This document shows positions 16,872 through 25,737 of a stretch of 60,693 nucleotides of DNA, one piece after another. The position numbers were made by a program, and so were the translations under genes. The stretch covers positions 1-60,693 of the forward strand of contig NZ_PVZS01000031.1 in assembly GCF_003004785.1 (NCBI RefSeq). Direction: 5' to 3'. Within the stretch, counting starts at the first letter, position 1, and the number at the start of each line of letters is the position of its first letter. The DNA comes from Alsobacter soli (lineage in GTDB: Bacteria; Pseudomonadota; Alphaproteobacteria; Rhizobiales; Beijerinckiaceae). The notes under the pieces are model-generated. The model was given only the letters and a program-made list of their open reading frames with translations, did not search any database and had not been told where the DNA came from.

Positions 16872-18149
16872 ATGAGCTATGCGATGGCCCGCAGGCGGGC
16901 GCGGCCCCGGTGGATGCCGTCGCTGGAGACGGTTTGCCTGCTGGGCTCGATCACCTGCCTGATCTTCGTGCCGCATATGGGCAATGTCGCCGCGGCGGGC
17001 TTCGTGGGCGGCACCCTCGCCTTGCTGGCGCTGTCGCGCACCAATCCCCTGGAGCCCTTCTTCGCCACGACCGCGCCCTGGCTGTTCACCGGCTGGATCC
17101 TGGCGTCCTCGCTCTGGTCCACCGATTCGGGCTTCACCTTCTACGAAGGCCTGCAGTATTTCTTCACCTGCTACGCAGGCGCCGTGCTCGCCCAGACGGT
17201 CGAGCCCCGGCGCCTGGTCGCGGCCATCGCGGCGGGATCCCTGCCGGCCCTCGTCATGAGCGCCACCAGCGGGATCTACGGCGTCGACGAGCGCGGCGTG
17301 GTCTCGCTCGTCGGCATCTTCAATTCCAAGAATTTCCTGGCCTATTACGCCACCATCGGATTGCTCGCGTCCCTCGCCACCCTCTGCGATCGGCGCCAGC
17401 CCTTGCCGCCGCGCCTCGCGGCGGCCGCCACGGCGGTCGTCGCCGTCTACATCATCCTGGCGGCCCGGTCGCTCGGCACCCTGGTCGCGGGCTTCATGGC
17501 GGCGGGGGTCCTGCTCGGGCTCGTGTTCATCTTCCGGCTGTCGGTGCTGGCCCGTTCGCTGATCATCGCCATCGGCCTCATGGCCGGGCTCGCCGTGGCG
17601 CTCGCGGGCGTGCTCTACACCGACCAGGTGCTCGAACTGCTCGGCAAGGATTCGAGCCTGACCGGGCGCTCCTTCCTGTGGGCGCGAGGCTGGCAGTACA
17701 TCGAGATGCGGCCGGTCTTCGGGACGGGCTACTACAACTTCTGGAAGCAGGGCTCGGTGGAGGCCGAGGGGCTCTGGCGGCAGATGAACATCGGCTCCCG
17801 CACGGGCTTCCATTTCCACAACATCTTCATCAACGCCGGCGTCGAGCTGGGCTATGTCGGCATGGCCCTGATCACCGTCATGGTGCTGGCGGCCTGGCGG
17901 GGCATCATCAAGTGGCTGGCGCGCGATCTCGCGCCCCATACCGCCTTCTTCGCCGCCTTCATGGTCTACTCCCTGCCCCGGCTCTTCATCGAGGTGGACA
18001 TCCCCAGCATCTACGGCTGGGGGCCGGTGCTGATCTTCTACATCTGCACCCATGCGGGCCTGCTGCTCAAGCGCGCGGCCGATCCTGACATCGGCGAGGC
18101 GCTGTCTGCCAGTCCCATGCACGGAGCGTCTTTGTCGCGTCGGCCGTGA
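16872..18149 (+). CDS. Wzy/ExoQ-like polysaccharide polymerase (O-antigen ligase superfamily)
   Basis: This 425-residue integral membrane protein has about ten hydrophobic segments and a large periplasmic loop. Residues about 265-330 carry the O-antigen ligase/polymerase signature: SLTGRSFLW, RPVFGTGYYNFW, and TGFHFHNIFINAGVELGYVG, where the His of FHN is the conserved catalytic-region residue. ExoQ of succinoglycan synthesis has the same layout. It would link flipped repeat units in the periplasm, working with the Wzc/ExoP-like kinase at 19.5-21.8 kb. Ligase activity cannot be excluded by sequence alone, but the EPS context favours a polymerase. Confidence 0.86.
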   Translation: MSYAMARRRARPRWMPSLETVCLLGSITCLIFVPHMGNVAAAGFVGGTLALLALSRTNPLEPFFATTAPWLFTGWILASSLWSTDSGFTFYEGLQYFFTCYAGAVLAQTVEPRRLVAAIAAGSLPALVMSATSGIYGVDERGVVSLVGIFNSKNFLAYYATIGLLASLATLCDRRQPLPPRLAAAATAVVAVYIILAARSLGTLVAGFMAAGVLLGLVFIFRLSVLARSLIIAIGLMAGLAVALAGVLYTDQVLELLGKDSSLTGRSFLWARGWQYIEMRPVFGTGYYNFWKQGSVEAEGLWRQMNIGSRTGFHFHNIFINAGVELGYVGMALITVMVLAAWRGIIKWLARDLAPHTAFFAAFMVYSLPRLFIEVDIPSIYGWGPVLIFYICTHAGLLLKRAADPDIGEALSASPMHGASLSRRP

Positions 18150-18152
18150 GCC

Positions 18153-19487
18153 TCACTTGCTGTAGACGCGCACCCAGTCGACGAGCATCTCGGACGGAAA
18201 GGGCGTGCTGGCGTCGGGGTCGCCGGGCCAGTATCCGCCGACCGCGAGATTAAGGATCATGTAGGCCGGCTTGTCCATGACCAGGCGCCGCGTCTCGAAG
18301 ACCTGAGCCCCGTCCAGGTACCAGCGGATGACCCCGGGCTCCCAGCCGACGGCGTAGACGTGGAAGTCCTTGGAGAGGTCGGCCGCCGCGACCTCCTTGC
18401 CCTCCGACTTGTGCTCGCCCTTCTCGTCGTTGAAGTGGTAGGTCGTGAAGAAGCTGGTCGGCGGCGACTTCGGCGCCTCAAGGATGTCGATTTCCGGCGG
18501 CCAGCGTCCGTCGACGGGCAGGAGCCAGAAGGCCGGCCACAGGCCCTTGCCGGACGGCGCCTTGATGCGGGCGGCGAAATACCCGTAGAGCTGGCCGAAG
18601 CTGTTGAGCGTGGCCACCATGCCGGACGTCACGTCCATGACCCGCTCATGCTTGGGGCAGGTGACGGTCTCGCGCTTGGCCGCAAGCCGCAGCAGGCCTC
18701 CCGACACGCTCACGTTGCGCTCAAGATAGCATTGCCGCTCGCCGTTGCCGGCGAGCGTCCGGTCGCCCCAGGCGAAGGTGTTGGCCCAGGCCTTGGTCGA
18801 GAGGCTGGCGCCGTTGAACTCGTCGTGGAAGGTGAGGCTCGTGAAGCCGAGCTGCCTGGCGTGGTCGTCGTTGTAGGCGGCGCCATCCAGCGGGTCGGCG
18901 GTCGTGCTTCCGCCGCGCGGGGCGTTGTTGGCGGCGTTGGTGGACGCGGGGCGTTCGGGGGCGTCGGGCGGCGGCTTCACGTGCAGCACGCCGACGTCGT
19001 AGGCCTTCGTCTCCTCGCCCACGCCGACGCCCTCGCGGGGCTTGAGGTCGAGGCGCGCGTCATAGCCCTGGAGCCGGGGATCGAACAGGCCCACCCGGAT
19101 GCGGTAGTCGCCCGGCTTCATGTCGACCGGCAAGGTGAGGACGCGCCGGTCCTCGACGCCGCCGCGCCACATCGCCGTTCCGGGCGCGGGACGGTGGTCG
19201 GCCTGGAAGCGCGCCATGGCCCCGTCCTCGCCGATGAAGTGCACGAAGAGCGCCAGATCGCGCCCCGGCGCCTGCTCGACGTCGAAGGCGAAGACGAGCT
19301 CAACCCGCTCGCCGGGCGCGCCCTCCACCCGTTTCGGCCGGGTCGGGAGGACGGCGACCTTGCCATCCGGGGCGGCGATGGCCGGGGCGGGAGAGGGTTG
19401 CTGCGCGGGCGCCGGGCCCGCGAGGCCGGCCCACAGGGCCGTCGCGGCCGCGGCCAGGGCGACACGGGAAGGGCGCGTTTTGGACAT
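18153..19487 (-). CDS. Secreted glycoside hydrolase family 16 (beta-glucanase-like) with N-terminal beta domain
   Basis: The product of 444 residues begins with a Sec signal peptide (MSKTRPSRVALAAAATALWA, cleavage after AQQ region). The ATG at 19487 is chosen for that reason, although the frame is open to 19601. Residues about 40-190 form an unassigned beta-rich module. Residues about 215-444 are a GH16 domain, with the catalytic EIDILE motif (Glu332, Asp334, Glu337) of the ExDxxE type. It probably cleaves beta-glucan linkages in the exported EPS, as ExoK does for succinoglycan. It is 28 bases downstream of the Wzc-like gene on the same strand. Confidence 0.9.
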   Translation of the reverse strand: MSKTRPSRVALAAAATALWAGLAGPAPAQQPSPAPAIAAPDGKVAVLPTRPKRVEGAPGERVELVFAFDVEQAPGRDLALFVHFIGEDGAMARFQADHRPAPGTAMWRGGVEDRRVLTLPVDMKPGDYRIRVGLFDPRLQGYDARLDLKPREGVGVGEETKAYDVGVLHVKPPPDAPERPASTNAANNAPRGGSTTADPLDGAAYNDDHARQLGFTSLTFHDEFNGASLSTKAWANTFAWGDRTLAGNGERQCYLERNVSVSGGLLRLAAKRETVTCPKHERVMDVTSGMVATLNSFGQLYGYFAARIKAPSGKGLWPAFWLLPVDGRWPPEIDILEAPKSPPTSFFTTYHFNDEKGEHKSEGKEVAAADLSKDFHVYAVGWEPGVIRWYLDGAQVFETRRLVMDKPAYMILNLAVGGYWPGDPDASTPFPSEMLVDWVRVYSK

Positions 19488-19515
19488 CGATGCTCCGGGG
19501 GCGACCGGCGCCTGA

Positions 19516-21801
19516 TCAGGCGCCGCGCACGTAATGGGAGTGATAGGCCGAGTGATAATACTTGGCGTAGGCCGTCGAGTAGCGCTTGGCGGCGCGGACA
19601 TCGACCTTGTTGAGCACGGTTCCGGCGATCTTGCCTTGGGCCTTGTCGGAGAGCAGCCCCAGCGCCTCCGACAGGATCGTCCGATCCGTCTGACCCCACT
19701 CGACCACGACCAGGAACTTGTCGACGAGAGGCGCGATGGCGCGGGAGTCCACGACCGGGATCAGGGGCGGCAGGTCGAGGATGATGACGTCGAACGCGTC
19801 CTGGAGGTTCTCCAGCAGCAGCTTCATGGACGGCGAGCTCACGACGTTGTCCGTGCTGCCGAGGCGCGCCGAGTTGGCGCAGGGCAGGAAGGCGTAGCGG
19901 CTCCAGCCCCCGACATGGAGCAGGTCCCGGACAGGCTGGCCGGCGAGCGCCTCGAGCAGGCCCTGCTTCGCGTGCCGCGTGAGGGCATGGCTCAGGGCCG
20001 GCCGGCGCAGGTCGCAATCGATCAAAAGGCAGCGATGGCCCGACTGACCGACGATCTGGGCGAGGTTGCTGGCCACCATGGTCTTGCCTTCGCCGGGGAT
20101 GGAGGAGACCACGCCGACGACCATGCACTTGCCCGGCACCCTCTCCATGTCGAGGTTGACCTTGATGGCGCGGATGCTCTCGGCGAAAGACGAGAACGGG
20201 TCGTCGAACGCGTGGCGCAGAATGCCGGCCTTGAAGGCCACGATCTTGCCGCTCTGGTGCTCCGCGTTCGGGACCTGCCGGTAGGCCGGCGCCTTGTGCA
20301 CCAGCGGCACGGAGGAGAGGCATCCGAGGTTGGTCGCGCTCTCCAGTTCCGCCGGCGTGTGGAAGGAGTGGTCGCGCATCATGCGGACGAGGCCGACGCC
20401 GACGCCGAGCAGTCCTCCGAGCACCCCCGCCATCGCCATGTAGAGCGTGGTCATGGGCGAACTCTTGCGCTGGGGGGGCAAGCCCGGCGTGATGAGGCGG
20501 GCCTCGGGGATCGGGAAGGTCTGCTGCTGCGAAGCTTCAGTGTAGCGCTGCAGGAAGGTCTCGTAGAGGTTGTGGTAGACCTGCGCGGCGCTTTCGAGTT
20601 CGCGCAGCCGGATCTGGGCCTGGCGGACCTCGCCGTTGTTCTGGACGAGGTCGCTCATCGACTTCTCGAGCGAATCCTGGCGCGCCTTGGCGATATCGAA
20701 GTCGCTCTTGAAAGTCTCCGAGATGCGCTGCAGCTCGTCGCGGAGCGACTTCTGCACCTGGCCGATCTCTTCGCGCAGGCTGACGACCGCCTGTTGCTGG
20801 GCGCCGTAGCGGCGCGACCACTCGGCCTCGCGGCGGCGCAGCTCCAGCAACTGGCCGCGCAGCTTGCTGACCACCTCGCTGCGCAGGGCGTCGGTCACCG
20901 TCGCGTCCGGCACGTCGCTGCTGAGGACCTGGACGATCCGGTCGAGCCGCGCCTTGGCTTCGGCCGTCTGAGTGCGGGCGAGGATCAGCTGGCTGTTCAA
21001 TTCCGAGATCTGCTGCTCGATCATCGAGCCGCGGTTCGTGTCGACGATGTTGTGCTGGGACTTGTAGTCCTGGACGAGCCGGTCCGCGGTCGAGCTCTGC
21101 TCCCGCAGTTCGTTGATGCGGTCCTGCAGCCAGATGCTGGCGCGCTTCGTGGCCGCGTATTTCGACTCGAGCTCGTCGGTGATGTAGGCCTCGGCGATGG
21201 CGTTCACCACCTGGGCCGCCTTCGCGGGCGTGAAGGCCGAGTAGGTGATCTCGATCACGAAGGTGATGCCGACGCGGCGCACGAACAGGTTGCCGGCGAT
21301 CGACTCCATGATGTCGCGCTCGACGTCCGGCTCGCCGGGCGGCGCGCTCGGCAGGATCAGCCGGCTGACGCTGGCGATGCCGTCCGAGATTCCCCCTTTG
21401 ATCTTGTTGAGAAGGGACGATGGCGGCCGGACGAATTCGGGATCGTGGACGAGATCGAGCTTGCGAATCGCCGACAGGATGACGCTGTTGGATGCGATCA
21501 GTTCGACTTGGCTCTCCGCGGCCGAGCCGGCGGTGGCGGGATCCGAGGCGGGCTGCGCCTGCTGGCTGGCGACCTGGACGCGCTTGCTGTCGATGAGGAT
21601 CCGCGCGGTGGACGAGAACTTGGGCGGGGTGGTCGCGGCCACGCCAAATCCCAGGAACGCGAAGGCCAGCGCGCATACCGCTATAACGGAAGCGTTGCGC
21701 TGGAAGAAATCAAGAATCGCGCTGAGTTCAAACAGCGTGCCTTCGCTGGAGAGGGCGCTCTCGGCGTATTGCGGAACGCGCCCGGGTCTTTCCAGCATCA
21801 T
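19516..21801 (-). CDS. ExoP/Wzc-like chain-length determinant with BY-kinase domain
   Basis: The 761-residue inner-membrane protein controls polymer length and export. The N-terminal Wzz domain (membrane helix about 38-56, then a long periplasmic coiled-coil region and PxxP-rich second helix near 435-465) is fused to a cytoplasmic tyrosine autokinase. That shows Walker A SSIPGEGKTM (Lys573), Walker A' LLIDCDLRRP (Asp597) and Walker B VIILDLPPL (Asp676). The C-terminus has a cluster of six tyrosines at 741-757, the usual autophosphorylation sites. Two ATGs occur in tandem at the start. It heads a minus-strand unit with the GH16 gene. Family assignment is firm. Confidence 0.95.
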   Translation of the reverse strand: MMLERPGRVPQYAESALSSEGTLFELSAILDFFQRNASVIAVCALAFAFLGFGVAATTPPKFSSTARILIDSKRVQVASQQAQPASDPATAGSAAESQVELIASNSVILSAIRKLDLVHDPEFVRPPSSLLNKIKGGISDGIASVSRLILPSAPPGEPDVERDIMESIAGNLFVRRVGITFVIEITYSAFTPAKAAQVVNAIAEAYITDELESKYAATKRASIWLQDRINELREQSSTADRLVQDYKSQHNIVDTNRGSMIEQQISELNSQLILARTQTAEAKARLDRIVQVLSSDVPDATVTDALRSEVVSKLRGQLLELRRREAEWSRRYGAQQQAVVSLREEIGQVQKSLRDELQRISETFKSDFDIAKARQDSLEKSMSDLVQNNGEVRQAQIRLRELESAAQVYHNLYETFLQRYTEASQQQTFPIPEARLITPGLPPQRKSSPMTTLYMAMAGVLGGLLGVGVGLVRMMRDHSFHTPAELESATNLGCLSSVPLVHKAPAYRQVPNAEHQSGKIVAFKAGILRHAFDDPFSSFAESIRAIKVNLDMERVPGKCMVVGVVSSIPGEGKTMVASNLAQIVGQSGHRCLLIDCDLRRPALSHALTRHAKQGLLEALAGQPVRDLLHVGGWSRYAFLPCANSARLGSTDNVVSSPSMKLLLENLQDAFDVIILDLPPLIPVVDSRAIAPLVDKFLVVVEWGQTDRTILSEALGLLSDKAQGKIAGTVLNKVDVRAAKRYSTAYAKYYHSAYHSHYVRGA

Positions 21802-21877
21802 TAGCCTCGTTCCATCTTTCGCTTTGCAACATCGTTCAGTTCGGGCCAGAAAGCAACCTTCCGAGGCCCATCATGGT

Positions 21878-21896
21878 TTAACGGCTTGGCCGTAAA
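21878..21896. promoter_or_regulatory. Near-perfect inverted repeat between divergent exoP-like and exoA-like genes
   Basis: TTTAACGGC-TTG-GCCGTAAA is an inverted repeat with one extra base in the left arm. It sits in the 130-base divergent gap, 77 bases before the exoP-like start and 36 bases before the exoA-like start, where one regulator could act on both. No known operator consensus was recognised. Confidence 0.35.
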
Positions 21897-21931
21897 TCGC
21901 GGTCCATTTTCTTGGAAGTCCGGACGATCCC

Positions 21932-22906
21932 ATGACGCTTTTTAATTCCCCCGTCACAATCGTCATGCCTGCCCTGAATGAGGAACGCTACATCGAGACG
22001 GCCGTCCGCACGCTCCTGTCGGGTGTCGGCGACCTGGACTTCGAACTGCTTGTCATGGATGGGGGCAGCACGGACCGCACGGCCGAGGTGGTGGACCGGC
22101 TGGCGCGCGAGGAGCCCCGGATCAGGCTGGTCCACAACCCGAAGCGGCTCCAGTCCGCCGCCGTGAATTTGGGCGCGCGCATCGCCGCCCCGCGCTCGAA
22201 GGTCCTGGTTCGCGCCGACTGCCATGCCGCCTATCCGCCCGGCTTCCTGCGCCGTTGCGTCGCCGCCCTGGAGGAAACGGGCGCGGCTTCCGTGGTGGTG
22301 CCTATGCTGACGCAAGGGCGCACCTGGTTCCAGCGCGCCGCTGCGGCCGCGCAGAACAGCCTGCTCGGCAACGGCGGGTCCGCCCACCGCCGCGCCGGCG
22401 AGAGCGGTTTCGTGGAGCATGGCCACCACGCCGCCTTCCTGCGCCAAGCGTTCCTGGATCTTGGCGGCTACGACGAGAGCTTCACGCACAACGAGGACGC
22501 CGAATTCGATCACCGGCTGACCCGCAGCGGACGGCGCATCTGGCTCGCGGCCGACCTCGCGATCCATTATTTCCCCCGCGCGGACCTGAAGGGATTGGCC
22601 CGCCAGTACTTCAACCACGGCGCGGGCCGGGCGCGCACCGCGACCAAGCACCGCACGCCCTTGAAGATCCGCCAGCTCGCGCCGCTGGTGGTGTCCCTGA
22701 CCGTTGTGCTCGGCCTGGCGCTTGGCGTGCTGCTGCATCCCATCTTCCTGGCGCCCGTGGCCTTCTATGCGGGATTGTGCTTGTCCTGGGGGCTTGCGAC
22801 CGCCCTGCGCACCGGCGACGGAACCGTGGCCGGCATGGGGATCGCCGCCATGGTCATGCACCTCGCCTGGGCTTGCGGCTTCGCCAGCCAGATCATCCGC
22901 GAGTGA
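21932..22906 (+). CDS. ExoA-like glycosyltransferase family 2 (succinoglycan type)
   Basis: The 324-residue protein matches the ExoA pattern: VTIVMPALNEERYIETAVRTL, LLVMDGGSTDRTAEVV, LVRADCHAAYPPGF (DxD variant), FVEHGHHAAFLRQAF, HNEDAEFDHRLTRSG, and two C-terminal membrane helices (about 250-320). In Sinorhizobium, ExoA adds a beta-1,3-linked glucose to the lipid-linked galactose-glucose chain. The ATG at 21932 begins the conserved core directly. It is divergent from the exoP-like gene and convergent, 19 bases apart, with the flippase gene. The ExoA family is clear, while the exact acceptor here is inferred. Confidence 0.87.
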   Translation: MTLFNSPVTIVMPALNEERYIETAVRTLLSGVGDLDFELLVMDGGSTDRTAEVVDRLAREEPRIRLVHNPKRLQSAAVNLGARIAAPRSKVLVRADCHAAYPPGFLRRCVAALEETGAASVVVPMLTQGRTWFQRAAAAAQNSLLGNGGSAHRRAGESGFVEHGHHAAFLRQAFLDLGGYDESFTHNEDAEFDHRLTRSGRRIWLAADLAIHYFPRADLKGLARQYFNHGAGRARTATKHRTPLKIRQLAPLVVSLTVVLGLALGVLLHPIFLAPVAFYAGLCLSWGLATALRTGDGTVAGMGIAAMVMHLAWACGFASQIIRE

Positions 22907-22925
22907 GGCTGACCGCCGCACCGGG

Positions 22926-24368
22926 TCAGGCGCCCTTGGGCTGCGTGGGCGCGGCCTGCAGGCTGCGGATCTGGTTGGCGAGGTCGCGCCATCCCGACAG
23001 CGCGACGGCGCAGGCGTAGGCCGCCCCACCGGCCAAGACGCAGGCAATCAACTGCGGCAGAGGCGCGAGCTCGACCTGACGCGTCAGGGCCACGGCGCCC
23101 GCCATCACGATGGCGCAGCCGACGGATTGCCGCAGGGCGGCCAGCATCGCGCCGGGCCGCATGCCGACGGCTCGGGCCGACGACGCGAGGAGGGGGACGC
23201 CGACGAGCAGCGTGGCGCTGAGCAGCCCGGCCGCCGTCCCTGTCAGCCCGAACCAGACCCCCGCGCCGACGCCGGCCAGGGTAGCCCCGGCCAGACCCAG
23301 GGCGTTGCGGAACTGCAGGTCCGCCCGGCCTATTCCGAGCAGGACGGCGGACGTGACGGCGAAGACGCACAGCACGAAGCTCACAGGCGCGAGCATCGCG
23401 AGCGGCGCGCCGACCGCGACCCATTTCGGCCCGAGCACGGCCTCCACCAGAAGGTCGGCGGTCATCGCGAGTCCGGCCGCGAGCGGGGCGACGGCCAGCG
23501 AGACGCCCGACAGCGCGACCCCGTAGAGCCTGACCCTCTCGGCGCGGCTCCCGGTCCGGGCGATGGCGGGAAAGATCACCATGAACAGCGGGCCTCCGAC
23601 GAGCATCTCGGGCAGGCGGATGATCTGGTAGGCCATCGAGTAGACGCCGAGCGGGCCGACGCCCAGGGCGCGACCGACGATGAGGTTGTCGAGGTTGCGG
23701 GCGAGAAAGTCGGCGATGCGGCTGCCCAGCGAGTGGACGCCGAAGGCGAGGTGTGGCCGGCAGCGGGCGGCGTCGAAGCGCAGCCGTGGCGTGAAGCCCG
23801 CCTGCCACGAGACGATGGCCAGCTTCACGGTCCAGGCGCAAAGCTGCTGGCCGACAAGCGCCCACGCGCCCCATCCCGCATAGGCGCCGCCCACGGCCAC
23901 CAGGGCCCCTGCCGCGGTCGAGCCGACGTCCCCGGCCGCGAAGGCCGTGAACCGTCCGGCGCTGTGCAGGCGCGCGTTGGGCACGGTGACGAGCGCGCTC
24001 ATCACCACCACGGGCGCGAGCGCCACGATGAGGGGCGCAAGCTGCGGCTCGGAGGCGAGCCAGGCGAAGGGCGCGCTCAGGAGCGCAAGGCCGCCCGCGA
24101 GCGCGAGGGAGAGGGCGAGGGTTAGCCAGAAGATCGTCGACTCGGTCGTGGCGTCGAGCTCCTTCTCGCGAACCAGGGCGCCGCCAAGCCCCGCGTCGGC
24201 CACCAGATTCGTGACGAGCACGAAAGGCATGGCGAGCGCCACCAGGCCGTAGGGCTCGGGGCCGAGCAGCCTGGCCAGAACGGGAAGCAGGACGAGCTGC
24301 GCGCCGATTCGGAAGCCGTTCGAGCCGGCGAGGGCGAGCACCGACTTAACGGCGTTGGGAATTTTCAT
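22926..24368 (-). CDS. Lipopolysaccharide/EPS flippase of the MOP superfamily (ExoT/WzxC-like)
   Basis: This 480-residue protein has 12-14 hydrophobic segments and the WzxC-family blocks SNGFRIGAQLVLLPVLARLLGPEPYGL near the N-terminus and LDNLIVGRALGVGPLGVYSMAYQI near residue 225. It probably flips or exports lipid-linked repeat units. The frame opens upstream to 24518, but that extension is Pro/Ser-rich and overlaps the divergent ExoL-like gene; the ATG at 24368 (MKIPNAV) fits the family N-terminus. An ATG 18 bases upstream is a possible alternative. It is the second of three flippase-type genes in the window. Confidence 0.88.
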   Translation of the reverse strand: MKIPNAVKSVLALAGSNGFRIGAQLVLLPVLARLLGPEPYGLVALAMPFVLVTNLVADAGLGGALVREKELDATTESTIFWLTLALSLALAGGLALLSAPFAWLASEPQLAPLIVALAPVVVMSALVTVPNARLHSAGRFTAFAAGDVGSTAAGALVAVGGAYAGWGAWALVGQQLCAWTVKLAIVSWQAGFTPRLRFDAARCRPHLAFGVHSLGSRIADFLARNLDNLIVGRALGVGPLGVYSMAYQIIRLPEMLVGGPLFMVIFPAIARTGSRAERVRLYGVALSGVSLAVAPLAAGLAMTADLLVEAVLGPKWVAVGAPLAMLAPVSFVLCVFAVTSAVLLGIGRADLQFRNALGLAGATLAGVGAGVWFGLTGTAAGLLSATLLVGVPLLASSARAVGMRPGAMLAALRQSVGCAIVMAGAVALTRQVELAPLPQLIACVLAGGAAYACAVALSGWRDLANQIRSLQAAPTQPKGA

Positions 24369-24516
24369 GAACGTGATCTGGCCCATGCCTGGGAGGAGCG
24401 CGTAAGAGACATTGTCGTCGGCCGACCGGGATGGACCTCGTAGGGGTGACACGGCCGGGGAAAGCCTGACCATGGCGGTCGGGCGTTCCCCGGCAGACGA
24501 TGACGTTGGATGACAC

Positions 24517-25650
24517 ATGAAGGTTGCGTATTTCGTTCACGACCTGGCCGACGCGGCCGTCCGCAAGCGCGTGGCGATGTTTCGGGCGGCGGGCGCCTCC
24601 ATCACCCTCTTCGGGTTCCGGCGCACCCCGGCGGCGCCGTCGGAGGTCGCCGGGCTGAAGACCGTCGACCTGGGCCAGACGCTCGACGGAAGGTTGGGGC
24701 ATCGGGCCATGGCGGTCGCCCGCAGGCTCCTCGATCACCGGTCCTGGGCGGGAGCCCTGGCGGGCCACGACGTCTTCATGGCGCGCCAGCTGGAGATGCT
24801 GCCGCTGGCGGCGCAGGCGCGCGCGCGCCATGCGCCGGGGGCGCGGCTCGTCTACGAACTCCTGGATGTGCACCGCTCCATGCTGGCCCCGGGACCGCGC
24901 GGCGCGGCCATGCGCCTCGTCGAGCGCGCGCTGCTGAGCCGGGTCGACAGCATCGTCGTGAGCTCGCCGGCCTTCGAGCGCGAGTACCTCGCGCGCTGGC
25001 AGCCCCGCCACCCGACGACGATCCTGGTGGAGAACAAGGTCTTCGGCGCCGCCGCGCAGGAGGTAAAGCTTGTGCCCGGTCCGGCCACGGCGCCGCCCTG
25101 GCGCATCGGCTGGTTTGGGGTCATCCGCTGCCGCCGCAGCCTGGAGGCCCTGCGCCGGCTGGCGCTGGCCCTGCCGGGGCAGGTGGAGATCGACATCCGC
25201 GGGGTGCGGGCGAACACGGAGCTCGGCCCCTTCGACGACATCGTGTCGGCGACGCCCGGGCTGCGCTTTCACGGGCGCTACCAGAGCCCCGAGGACCTCG
25301 CCGCGATCTATGGGCAGGTCCACTTCACCTGGGCCATCGACTTCTTCGAGGCGGGCCTCAACTCCACGTGGCTGCTGCCCAATCGGCTCTACGAGGGTGG
25401 GCTGCACGGCGTCCCGTCCATTGCCCTCGACGGGGTCGAGACGGCGGCGTGGCTGCAGGCGCGCCAGGCGGGCCTGATGCTCAAGGAGCCGCTGGAGGAG
25501 ACGCTCATCGCCGCGATGGCCGGCATGACGCCCGACCGCTACCAGGAGCTGCGGCGCGGCGCCGAGGCGATCCCGCGCGCGGCGGTGCTCGCCGACGAGG
25601 CGGAGTGCCGCCGAATGCTGGAGCGGCTCGCCTCGGCGCGGCGCCGCTAG
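24517..25650 (+). CDS. ExoL-like glycosyltransferase (GT-B fold)
   Basis: The 377-residue cytoplasmic protein begins MKVAYFVHDLADAAVRKRV, which closely resembles the start of succinoglycan transferase ExoL. It carries the GT-B pattern of an N-terminal Rossmann half, a RIGWFGVIRCRRSLE hinge near residue 190, and a C-terminal LPNRLYEGGLHGVPSIA block where the Glu contacts the donor nucleotide. No membrane segments are seen. It is divergent from the flippase and convergent with the ExoF-like gene. With ExoA- and ExoM-like enzymes it suggests a succinoglycan-related backbone. Confidence 0.82.
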   Translation: MKVAYFVHDLADAAVRKRVAMFRAAGASITLFGFRRTPAAPSEVAGLKTVDLGQTLDGRLGHRAMAVARRLLDHRSWAGALAGHDVFMARQLEMLPLAAQARARHAPGARLVYELLDVHRSMLAPGPRGAAMRLVERALLSRVDSIVVSSPAFEREYLARWQPRHPTTILVENKVFGAAAQEVKLVPGPATAPPWRIGWFGVIRCRRSLEALRRLALALPGQVEIDIRGVRANTELGPFDDIVSATPGLRFHGRYQSPEDLAAIYGQVHFTWAIDFFEAGLNSTWLLPNRLYEGGLHGVPSIALDGVETAAWLQARQAGLMLKEPLEETLIAAMAGMTPDRYQELRRGAEAIPRAAVLADEAECRRMLERLASARRR

Positions 25651-25737
25651 GGGCGCGACGAGCGGGGCAGGGGAGGGCGCCGCAAAGGGAAAGAGCCAGC
25701 ACGGGAAAAGGCGCGGCAAGAAGGGCGCGCCGCGCTC

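Noticed and set aside
16590-18122. A 510-codon minus-strand frame across the Wzy-like gene
   Set aside because: Composition is His/Gln/Asp/Arg-rich as expected for the reverse of a membrane protein gene; no start signal or motif.
19534-21804. A 756-codon open frame antisense to the exoP-like gene
   Set aside because: It mirrors the kinase gene codon by codon, is Asp/Arg/Gly-rich and shows no domain. GC-rich genes commonly leave such antisense frames.
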